Positions 1 to 4,257 of a DNA stretch of 10,944 bases are shown here, piece after piece. Below the pieces are notes generated by a model. That model did no database searches. It was not told the origin of the DNA and was given only the letters and a program-made list of their open reading frames with translations. Each line of letters starts with the position of its first letter. The first letter of the stretch is position 1. Source of the DNA: Candidatus Izemoplasma sp. (GTDB lineage: Bacteria > Bacillota_I > Bacilli_A > Izemoplasmatales > Izemoplasmataceae); NCBI GenBank assembly GCA_007117555.1, contig SKGI01000119.1, forward strand, positions 1-10,944, given 5' to 3'. The position numbers and the translations under genes are program-made.

Positions 1-42
1 AAACGTTGTGGAACGCATACGACCCACAAAGAAAGCAAATAG
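1..42 (+). CDS. rpmG: Ribosomal protein L33 (bL33), C-terminal fragment cut by the window edge
   Basis: The first 13 codons read KRCGTHTTHKESK followed by TAG at 40-42. This matches the well-known L33 tail (second CxxC half, then H-T-x-H-K-E-x-K). L33 is a small 50S protein near the E site; many Bacillota copies carry four zinc-binding cysteines, and the last one is Cys at codon 3 here. The gene lies directly before secE, as rpmG does in Bacillus. The stop codon overlaps the Shine-Dalgarno sequence of secE, and only 12 bases separate the two genes, so they are very probably co-transcribed. The start and the first cysteine pair lie outside the window, so whether this is a zinc-binding or zinc-free paralogue cannot be fully judged. 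Confidence 0.85.
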   Translation, partial: KRCGTHTTHKESK

Positions 43-54
43 GAGTGTGCCCTT

Positions 55-513
55 ATGGCTGAAAAACCAAAACAACCCGATGTGAAAAAAACGGAACCTA
101 CCAAATCCGACAAAAAGACGAGTCGCGTCATCGAAATTCTCAAGACTGAATATCCTTTTGAAGGGATTTTGCTTGGTGTCTTAGGTGTCTTAGTCTTTTT
201 ACTAGGTGTGTATATTTTTGAAGCAGAAGTCTTACAAATTCGTTTCACCGATTTCTGGCTTTTTGATTCACCGTTGAAAATTCAAATTTTCTCTTCAGTC
301 GTCATGGTCATTGGCGCTGGGGCGATTGTGATGGCATTCGCACCATTCTTCGTGCCAGGTTTGAAAGAAATGAACCGTGTATCTTGGCCCAATCGCCGGA
401 CGATGGCGAACCACACCTCACGTGTGCTTGGTTTTATGATTTTCCTCGGTTTAATGTTCGTGCTTTACGATGTCTTCTTGCGTCCATTGTTCCGCTGGAT
501 CGAAAGCCTTTGA
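55..513 (+). CDS. secE: Preprotein translocase subunit SecE, three-membrane-segment form
   Basis: SecE clamps SecY in the SecYEG channel for protein export and membrane insertion. The 152-residue protein starts with a charged, Lys-rich stretch (about 1-32). Hydrophobic segments follow at about 36-55, 78-100 and 123-142. Before the last one lies the family signature: PGLKEMNRVSWPNRRTM at about 101-117, the cytosolic amphipathic helix with the conserved Trp-Pro. Many Bacillota SecE proteins are about 60 residues with a single membrane segment, so this one resembles the three-segment layout of E. coli (127 residues), where only the last segment is essential. The ATG is preceded by AGGAGTG at 41-47, 7 bases upstream. 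It follows rpmG by 12 bases and precedes nusG by 10, the classical order. Identity is sure from the WP motif plus context. Confidence 0.95.
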   Translation: MAEKPKQPDVKKTEPTKSDKKTSRVIEILKTEYPFEGILLGVLGVLVFLLGVYIFEAEVLQIRFTDFWLFDSPLKIQIFSSVVMVIGAGAIVMAFAPFFVPGLKEMNRVSWPNRRTMANHTSRVLGFMIFLGLMFVLYDVFLRPLFRWIESL

Positions 514-515
514 GG
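512..515 (+). promoter_or_regulatory. Shine-Dalgarno GAGG that fixes the nusG start
   Basis: GAGG overlaps the secE stop codon (TGA at 511-513) and lies 8 bases before ATG 524. An upstream in-frame ATG at 470 would add 18 residues unlike NusG (Cys-rich, read out of frame inside secE) and has no ribosome site, so 524 is the better start. Confidence 0.7.
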
Positions 516-523
516 CGCCGGCA

Positions 524-1072
524 ATGAGCAAAGCACTTCCAGAAAAACGGTGGTATATCGTCCAAACTTACTCCGGTCTTGAAAATTCCGTCAAAATCAA
601 TCTTGAGCGACGCATCGAGTCGATGCAGATGGAAGACTTAATCTTTCAAGTGGTCATCCCTGAAGAAATCCGTATGGAAAAAAAAGCAGATGGCACCATG
701 AAAGAAAAGTTAGTCAAACTTTACCCTGGTTATGTCTTTATTGAACTCATCGTCACCGATGATTCTTGGTTTGTCGTCCGTAATACACCGGGCGTAACAG
801 GGTTTCTTGGGAGTAGTGGTGGGGGGACCAAACCGATTCCTTTACCGCCCGATGAAATCAATCCAATTCTTAAAAAAGTCGGTATCTTGCAAACACCGAA
901 AATTGATGTCAAAGTAGGCCAACAAGTACGTGTCAACAACGGGCCATTCAAAAACCAGGTTGGTGTTGTGGATGCCATCGATTATGAGAAAGCTGAACTG
1001 ACAGTTCTTGTTGAAATGTTCGGCCGTGCAACACCTGCGGAACTAAGCTTTGATGACATCGACCCACAATAA
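524..1072 (+). CDS. nusG: Transcription termination/antitermination factor NusG
   Basis: NusG (Spt5 family) binds the beta' clamp helices and modulates pausing, termination and transcription-translation coupling. The 182-residue product has the NGN domain at about 8-120: RWYIVQTYSGLEN at 9-21, a PGYVFIEL strand at 68-75, and VRNTPGVTGF at 85-94. The KOW domain follows at about 128-178, with VGQQVRVNNGPF at 131-142 and FGRATPAELSF at 166-176. Length is normal for Bacillota, with no extra inserted domain. It follows secE by 10 bases as in most bacteria, and an intrinsic terminator closes the unit 10 bases after its TAA. The start at 524 is chosen over 470 because the protein then begins at the usual place, a few residues before the W-Y of the NGN domain. 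Confidence 0.97.
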   Translation: MSKALPEKRWYIVQTYSGLENSVKINLERRIESMQMEDLIFQVVIPEEIRMEKKADGTMKEKLVKLYPGYVFIELIVTDDSWFVVRNTPGVTGFLGSSGGGTKPIPLPPDEINPILKKVGILQTPKIDVKVGQQVRVNNGPFKNQVGVVDAIDYEKAELTVLVEMFGRATPAELSFDDIDPQ

Positions 1073-1081
1073 AACCTATTC

Positions 1082-1107
1082 AGACTTGTCTTAAGGCAAG
1101 TCTTTTT
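1082..1107 (+). terminator. Intrinsic terminator after nusG
   Basis: AGACTTGTC (1082-1090) pairs with GGCAAGTCT (1095-1103), giving 9 pairs with one G-T and a TTAA loop. A run of five T follows (1103-1107). It lies 10 bases past the nusG stop and just before the rplK promoter, so it separates the secE-nusG unit from rplK-rplA. Confidence 0.9.
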
Positions 1108-1137
1108 CATGAAACCGCATCCTAACAGTATTTTTGC

Positions 1138-1166
1138 TTGACACAAAGGCTGTGACATTATATAAT
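1138..1166 (+). promoter_or_regulatory. Strong sigma-A-type promoter for rplK-rplA
   Basis: A perfect -35 box TTGACA (1138-1143) and a perfect -10 box TATAAT (1161-1166) are separated by exactly 17 bases. The predicted transcription start is near 1173, giving a leader of about 83 bases before rplK. This is the best promoter in the window, as expected for a ribosomal-protein unit. Confidence 0.92.
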
Positions 1167-1174
1167 GCTATAGC

Positions 1175-1197
1175 ATGCATATGTCTATGCGTTTTTT
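1175..1197 (+). other. Promoter-proximal hairpin followed by T6 in the rplK leader
   Basis: GCATA (1177-1181) pairs with TATGC (1186-1190) around a TGTC loop. The pairing can extend outward by T-G and A-T pairs (1176/1191, 1175/1192), and TTTTTT follows at 1192-1197. It looks like a small terminator or pause signal, but the stem is weak and lies within about 25 bases of the predicted start of transcription. Its role is uncertain. A related ATGCG(C)TTTTTTG string occurs after the rpoB promoter. Confidence 0.35.
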
Positions 1198-1241
1198 GAG
1201 TGGAAGGATGACTACCATCCGTTGACCACATCACGACCAAG

Positions 1242-1249
1242 AGGAGGTG
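1242..1249 (+). promoter_or_regulatory. Shine-Dalgarno AGGAGGTG that fixes the rplK start
   Basis: An essentially full-length match to the anti-Shine-Dalgarno, 6 bases before GTG 1256. The other in-frame GTG (1247) lies inside this site and cannot be the start. Confidence 0.85.
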
Positions 1250-1255
1250 TCTATC

Positions 1256-1681
1256 GTGGCTAAAGAAGTTAAGACTGTCGTCAAGTTGCAAATCCCCGCC
1301 GGAAGAGCGAATCCTGCGCCCCCCGTCGGACCTGCGCTCGGACAAGCCGGTGTCAATATCCAGGAGTTTTGCGTCAAGTTCAATGATCAAACTAAAGAAC
1401 AAATGGGCAATGTTGTTCCTGTTGTGATTACGGTGTATAACGATCGTTCATTTACATTTGTAACTAAGACGCCACCAGCGGCGAACTTATTGCTTAAAGC
1501 AGCCGGAATTCCAAAAGGCTCTGGCAGCCCGCTAACAGAAAAAGTCGGCAGCGTGACCCGTCAACAATTACGTGAAATTGCCGAAATCAAAATGCCCGAC
1601 TTGAATGCAAATGACGTTGAAGCGGCAATGAACATTATCGCAGGCTCTGCGAGAAACATGGGAATCTTGATCAAAGACTGA
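1256..1681 (+). CDS. rplK: 50S ribosomal protein L11 (uL11)
   Basis: L11 binds the GTPase-associated region of 23S rRNA at the stalk base, takes part in factor-dependent GTP hydrolysis, and is needed for RelA-type stringent signalling. With a GTG start at 1256 the product is 141 residues, the usual length. The N-terminal domain (about 1-70) has the proline-rich [13 protein letters not shown] at 20-32, including Pro22 and Pro26 where thiopeptide resistance changes are known. [11 protein letters not shown] follows at 34-44. After the TPP linker (72-74) the rRNA-binding C-terminal domain (about 77-141) carries GSGSP at 88-92 and ends [13 protein letters not shown] 79-base foldable gap separates it from rplA. 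Nothing suggests loss of function, and the thiopeptide-contact prolines look wild type. Confidence 0.97.
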   Translation: MAKEVKTVVKLQIPAGRANPAPPVGPALGQAGVNIQEFCVKFNDQTKEQMGNVVPVVITVYNDRSFTFVTKTPPAANLLLKAAGIPKGSGSPLTEKVGSVTRQQLREIAEIKMPDLNANDVEAAMNIIAGSARNMGILIKD

Positions 1682-1685
1682 GCAT

Positions 1686-1738
1686 TTAGCTGTTATACGC
1701 AGCTGACTGTGGGAGGAGATCTCACCAGATTCCGTCAG
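1686..1738 (+). promoter_or_regulatory. Foldable rplK-rplA intergenic RNA, candidate L1 autoregulatory site
   Basis: Two hairpins can form. Hairpin A is TTAGCTG (about 1686-1692) with CAGCTGA (1700-1706). Hairpin B is CTGAC (1703-1707) with GTCAG (1734-1738), enclosing GTGGGA (1709-1714) paired with TCTCAC (1720-1725). They share 1703-1706, so in full length they exclude each other. Hairpin B has two helices split by a strongly asymmetric internal loop (1 against 8 bases), the general shape of L1-binding RNAs. The rplA ribosome site (AGGAGG, 1747-1752) lies just after it. The L1 assignment is inference from shape and place; I did not match a consensus. It could simply be a spacer. Confidence 0.35.
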
Positions 1739-1760
1739 ACCACATTAGGAGGAAAATATC

Positions 1761-2453
1761 ATGGCCAAAGGTAAAAATTACCGCGCGGCAATGGAGAAGG
1801 TTGATCGGACCAAACAATATCCAGCCCTTGAAGCACTTGAACTCGTCAAAGGGCTATCGTTTGAGAAGTTCGATGCGACCGTCGAATGTGTCGCTCGTCT
1901 CAACATCGATCCCCGGAAAGCCGACCAAAACTTACGTGGCGCCATCGTGTTGCCGCATGGCACCGGGAAAGTAAAACGCGTCCTTGTCTTTGCGCAAGGT
2001 GACAAAGTGAAAGAAGCCCAAGAAGCGGGTGCAGACTACATTGGTGACGATGACATCGTTGCTAAAATTCAAGGTGGATGGTTCGACTTTGATACGGTTG
2101 TTGCCACCCCAGACATGATGGCACAAGTTGGGAAACTCGGTCGGGTTCTCGGTCCACGCGGATTGATGCCAAACCCAAAAACTGGCACTGTGACCATGGA
2201 TGTCAAAAAGGCCGTTGAAGAAATCAAGGCTGGTAAAATCGAGTACCGCACAGACAAAGTCGGTAACATTCACGTCCCAATCGGTAAAGTTTCTTTCACC
2301 CCTGAAAAACTGCTTGAAAACATGCGTGTCTTCTTTGATACGATGATGAAATCTAAACCAGCAACGGCAAAAGGTATTTACGTCAAAACCTTTTCCATTG
2401 CAAGCAGCATGGGCCCAGGTGTCAAAGTTGACATCGGGACAGTACTCAAGTAA
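1761..2453 (+). CDS. rplA: 50S ribosomal protein L1 (uL1)
   Basis: L1 forms the mobile L1 stalk that helps release deacylated tRNA from the E site; in several bacteria it also represses its own mRNA. The 230-residue product is full length for bacteria. Visible landmarks are [10 protein letters not shown] at the start and the domain I segment with [19 protein letters not shown]. The central domain II has [18 protein letters not shown] and the hallmark [18 protein letters not shown]. The protein returns to domain I and closes with [10 protein letters not shown]. The ATG follows AGGAGG (1747-1752) by 8 bases. It is the second gene of the rplK promoter unit. No terminator is seen after it; the next 150 bases lead into the L10 leader, so transcription may run on to that attenuator. 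Confidence 0.97.
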   Translation: MAKGKNYRAAMEKVDRTKQYPALEALELVKGLSFEKFDATVECVARLNIDPRKADQNLRGAIVLPHGTGKVKRVLVFAQGDKVKEAQEAGADYIGDDDIVAKIQGGWFDFDTVVATPDMMAQVGKLGRVLGPRGLMPNPKTGTVTMDVKKAVEEIKAGKIEYRTDKVGNIHVPIGKVSFTPEKLLENMRVFFDTMMKSKPATAKGIYVKTFSIASSMGPGVKVDIGTVLK

Positions 2454-2454
2454 T

Positions 2455-2483
2455 TTTACTTATTGCAAAAACCCTCATATTCT
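2455..2483 (+). promoter_or_regulatory. Possible weak promoter just before the L10 leader
   Basis: TTTACT (2455-2460) and TATTCT (2478-2483) are 17 bases apart, each matching four of six consensus bases. Transcription would start near 2490, right at the first stem of the L10 leader, which makes the match more plausible than chance alone. It is weak, and read-through from rplA could also supply the transcript. Confidence 0.3.
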
Positions 2484-2491
2484 GTCATAGA

Positions 2492-2579
2492 CTCAGGTGC
2501 CATTTGGCTTAATATCCTGCCGAGACGAAAGACCTATGAACTCATAGACCTCTTTTGTCGTTAGACAGGAGAGGTTTTT
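2492..2579 (+). promoter_or_regulatory. L10 leader: ribosomal protein-responsive attenuator of rplJ-rplL
   Basis: In Bacillota the L10(L12)4 complex binds the rplJ leader and shifts it from an antiterminator to a terminator. Three pairing options are visible here. A 5' element pairs CAGG (2494-2497) with CCTG (2516-2519) and contains GCC/GGC (2499-2501/2506-2508); this is the likely L10-binding part, ending in CCTGCCGAG. The antiterminator pairs TCCTG (2515-2519) with CAGGA (2566-2570) and GACGAAAGA (2524-2532) with TCTTTTGTC (2551-2559, one G-T), capped by CTATG/CATAG (2534-2538/2543-2547). The terminator spans 2548-2579. CCTG is shared by the first two and 2551-2570 by the last two, so binding at the 5' element would free the terminator. 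Assignment rests on position, structure and my memory of the L10 leader family. Confidence 0.87.
2548..2579 (+). terminator. Conditional terminator inside the L10 leader
   Basis: ACCTCTTTTGTC (2548-2559) pairs with GACAGGAGAGGT (2564-2575) around GTTA: 12 pairs, two of them G-T. Five T follow at 2575-2579. It ends 28 bases before the rplJ start and uses the same bases as the antiterminator, so it is regulated and not constitutive. Confidence 0.88.
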
Positions 2580-2607
2580 CATCGCTCACTGTAGGAGGTG
2601 TAAAAGC

Positions 2608-3108
2608 GTGTCACAAAAGGCTATCGAAAAGAAGCAACAACTTGTCGAAGCGTTGACTGAGAAAATCAAGTCTACGCCATCCGTCGTCATTCTCGATTAC
2701 CTTGGCTTGACGGTTGAAGAAGTGACCCAACTTCGCGTTGAACTGTACAACAACAATTGCGAAATGAAAGTCATCAAAAACAACATCACCCGTCGTGCCG
2801 CTGAAGCCGCTGGTTTCAGTGAAATGGTCGAGCATCTCGTTGGACCGAATGCCGTCGCGTTTTCTAACAGCGATTCTGTCTCTGCGGCTAAAGTTATTTA
2901 TGATTTTGCCAAAGATCACAAAAACCTTGAACTTAAGGTTGGGATTGTTGACGGCGCATTTATGAACCATGAACAAATCACTACCATCGCCACCATCCCG
3001 TCAAGAGAAGCACTCCTGACGATGATCGCTGGCGGCTTGCTACAACCAATCAAGGAAGTAGCAATCGGACTCAACATGCATATTGAAAATCTTGAGCAAA
3101 ACGCTTAA
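2608..3108 (+). CDS. rplJ: 50S ribosomal protein L10 (uL10)
   Basis: L10 is the arm of the ribosomal stalk: its N-terminal domain sits on 23S rRNA beside L11 and its C-terminal helix holds L12 dimers. The 166-residue product has the N-terminal fold, with SVVILDYLGLTVEEVTQLR around 25-43 and MKVIKNNITRRAAE around 53-66. The C-terminal helix (about 132-166) begins SREALLTMIAGGLLQP. Length is normal. Translation starts at GTG, 7 bases after AGGAGGTG (2593-2600). The upstream L10 leader implies feedback control by the protein's own complex with L12. rplL follows after 18 bases, the universal pairing that keeps the stalk proteins together. Confidence 0.97.
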   Translation: MSQKAIEKKQQLVEALTEKIKSTPSVVILDYLGLTVEEVTQLRVELYNNNCEMKVIKNNITRRAAEAAGFSEMVEHLVGPNAVAFSNSDSVSAAKVIYDFAKDHKNLELKVGIVDGAFMNHEQITTIATIPSREALLTMIAGGLLQPIKEVAIGLNMHIENLEQNA

Positions 3109-3126
3109 ACCAAGGAGGAAAAAATC

Positions 3127-3495
3127 ATGGCTAAATTAACCAATGAAGACATTATCAAAGCATTAGAAGAAAAAACGTTACTCGAGCTCAAAGAACTCGT
3201 CGACATGATGAAAGAAACATTTGGTGTCGATCCTTCAGCTGTCGCAGTGGCTGCACCAGGCGCCGCTGCTGAAGACACAGGCCCATCTTCAGTCAACGTT
3301 GTGATCACCGATGTCGGTGCGAAGAAAATTGGCGTCTTAAAAGTCGTCCGTGAATTGACAGGACTTGGACTTAAAGAAGCAAAAGAACTCGTTGACAACA
3401 TTCCTGCCGTTGTTAAAGAAAACATGGACCCTGAAGATGCGAAGCCTATCAAAGAACAACTTGAAGAAGCTGGCGCAACTGTCGAACTCAAATAA
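3127..3495 (+). CDS. rplL: 50S ribosomal protein L7/L12 (bL12)
   Basis: L12 is the multi-copy stalk protein that recruits translation factors and stimulates their GTPase activity. The 122-residue product shows the three usual parts. The N-terminal dimer and L10-binding helices occupy about 1-33. The Ala-rich flexible hinge occupies about 35-54 (AVAVAAPGAAAED within it). The C-terminal factor-binding domain occupies about 55-122, with KKIGVLKVVRELTGLGLKEA around 66-85 and EEAGATVELK at the end. Its first strand (SVNVVI) lacks the phenylalanine often seen there (F-D-V), a mild variation. The ATG lies 8 bases after AAGGAGG (3112-3118), a strong site fitting the high copy number required. A terminator follows 18 bases after the stop. 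Confidence 0.97.
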   Translation: MAKLTNEDIIKALEEKTLLELKELVDMMKETFGVDPSAVAVAAPGAAAEDTGPSSVNVVITDVGAKKIGVLKVVRELTGLGLKEAKELVDNIPAVVKENMDPEDAKPIKEQLEEAGATVELK

Positions 3496-3513
3496 ACATC
3501 CTAATGCGAGCTT

Positions 3514-3540
3514 AAGACCTGAGTGTAAACTCAGGTTTTT
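3514..3540 (+). terminator. Intrinsic terminator after rplL
   Basis: ACCTGAGT (3517-3524) pairs perfectly with ACTCAGGT (3529-3536) around GTAA, with T5 at 3536-3540. Weak A-T/G-T pairs extend the base to about 3514. It separates the abundant stalk proteins from the methyltransferase and polymerase genes; some read-through probably feeds the next gene. Confidence 0.9.
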
Positions 3541-3574
3541 GCCCGTCTAGGGGCTAAAGAAAGAGATGGCTATC

Positions 3575-4162
3575 ATGTCTCATTACTATGACGCTAATCA
3601 AGATCATGTGAAAAGTGCACCGCGTCGGATTACATTTGACCACGCAGCGCAATCATACACCTTGATCACCGATCACGGTGTCTTTTCCCACGGTCATATT
3701 GATGAAGCTACCGAGCTATTGATCGATACGGTCCATCTTGAGGCAAACCAATCCACGCTTGATTTAGGTTGTGGGTATGGTGTCATTGGGATTGTCCTCG
3801 CAAAGCGCGATGGCGTGCATGTGACACTCTCAGATGTAAACACGCGCGCATTAACACTTGCAAAAGAAAACGCACACCTGAATCAAGTGACACTGCGTAT
3901 CATTGAAAGCGAAGGGTTTGAACACATTCACGATTACTATGATGCGATTCTTACCAATCCACCCATCCGCATCGGCAAACAAGCGCTATACGCATTGTAT
4001 GCCGAAGCCATTGAACATCTCAAACCAGGTGGTAGCCTATATTTGGTGTTACATAAAAAGCATGGCGCTTTATCGACCTTAGCGCATCTATCAACTAAAA
4101 ATAAAGCAACTCTCTTATGTCGCCACAAAGGCTTTCACGTCATTCGTTGCGATAAAGATTGA
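3575..4162 (+). CDS. ybxB: RsmC/YbxB-family class I SAM-dependent methyltransferase, probable rRNA (guanine-N2) methyltransferase
   Basis: A 195-residue protein with a Rossmann-type methyltransferase fold. A short N-terminal part (MSHYYDANQDHVKS) leads into the SAM-binding motif I DLGCGYG (63-69), the acidic ribose-contact region SDVN (86-89), and the catalytic NPPI (128-131), typical of enzymes that methylate exocyclic amino groups of guanine. RsmC of E. coli methylates 16S rRNA G1207 with two such domains; this single-domain type sits between rplL and rpoB in B. subtilis as ybxB, the same position as here. The rRNA target is inferred. ATG 3575 is preferred over in-frame ATG 3566, because family members begin M-x-HYY and GAG (3563-3565) lies 9 bases upstream; both ribosome sites are poor. 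No promoter is visible, so expression probably relies on read-through past the rplL terminator. Confidence 0.88.
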   Translation: MSHYYDANQDHVKSAPRRITFDHAAQSYTLITDHGVFSHGHIDEATELLIDTVHLEANQSTLDLGCGYGVIGIVLAKRDGVHVTLSDVNTRALTLAKENAHLNQVTLRIIESEGFEHIHDYYDAILTNPPIRIGKQALYALYAEAIEHLKPGGSLYLVLHKKHGALSTLAHLSTKNKATLLCRHKGFHVIRCDKD

Positions 4163-4187
4163 CTATTTGACAACACTGTGATAAAAT
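4159..4187 (+). promoter_or_regulatory. Promoter for rpoB-rpoC, extended -10 type
   Basis: TTGACT (4159-4164) and TAAAAT (4182-4187) are 17 bases apart, each matching five of six consensus bases, and TG (4179-4180) supplies an extended -10. The -35 box overlaps the methyltransferase stop codon (TGA, 4160-4162). Predicted start is near 4194. A second perfect TTGACA (4167-4172) pairs only with CAAAAT (4190-4195) at 17 bases and may be an alternative promoter. Confidence 0.8.
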
Positions 4188-4199
4188 ATCAAAATGCGA

Positions 4200-4223
4200 T
4201 ACAATGCGCTTTTTTGCGTTGTG
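4200..4223 (+). other. Hairpin at the 5' end of the rpoB leader
   Basis: ACAATGCG (4201-4208) pairs with TGCGTTGT (4215-4222), with two T-G pairs, and T4200 can pair with G4223. The loop is C plus five T. The T-run after it (4228-4232) is 5 bases from the stem, so this is not a standard terminator. It may stabilise the 5' end or serve as a pause or attenuator; E. coli has an attenuator before rpoB, but no homology is claimed. Confidence 0.4.
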
Positions 4224-4257
4224 CTCATTTTTCGACTAAAAAACGGGGTGTATACGA

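Noticed and set aside
470-523. Longer nusG start at ATG 470
   Set aside because: Overlaps secE by 44 bases, adds a Cys-rich tail unlike NusG, and lacks a ribosome site; ATG 524 has GAGG 8 bases upstream.
809-826. G-rich stretch in nusG as a possible quadruplex
   Set aside because: Fewer than four clear G-runs with proper spacing; it encodes a Ser-Gly loop of the NGN domain.
1247-1255. Longer rplK start at GTG 1247
   Set aside because: The codon is inside the Shine-Dalgarno AGGAGGTG (1242-1249); GTG 1256 gives the canonical 141-residue L11.
1106-1402. Reverse-strand open frame across the nusG-rplK gap
   Set aside because: Spans the terminator, promoter and start of rplK, all well supported on the + strand; product unlike any known protein.
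3541-3554. GCCC/GGGC mini-hairpin after the rplL terminator
   Set aside because: Only four pairs; no T-run and no family match; probably chance.
4200-4232. rpoB leader hairpin as a classical intrinsic terminator
   Set aside because: The main T-run is in the loop and the downstream T-run is detached from the stem by 5 bases.
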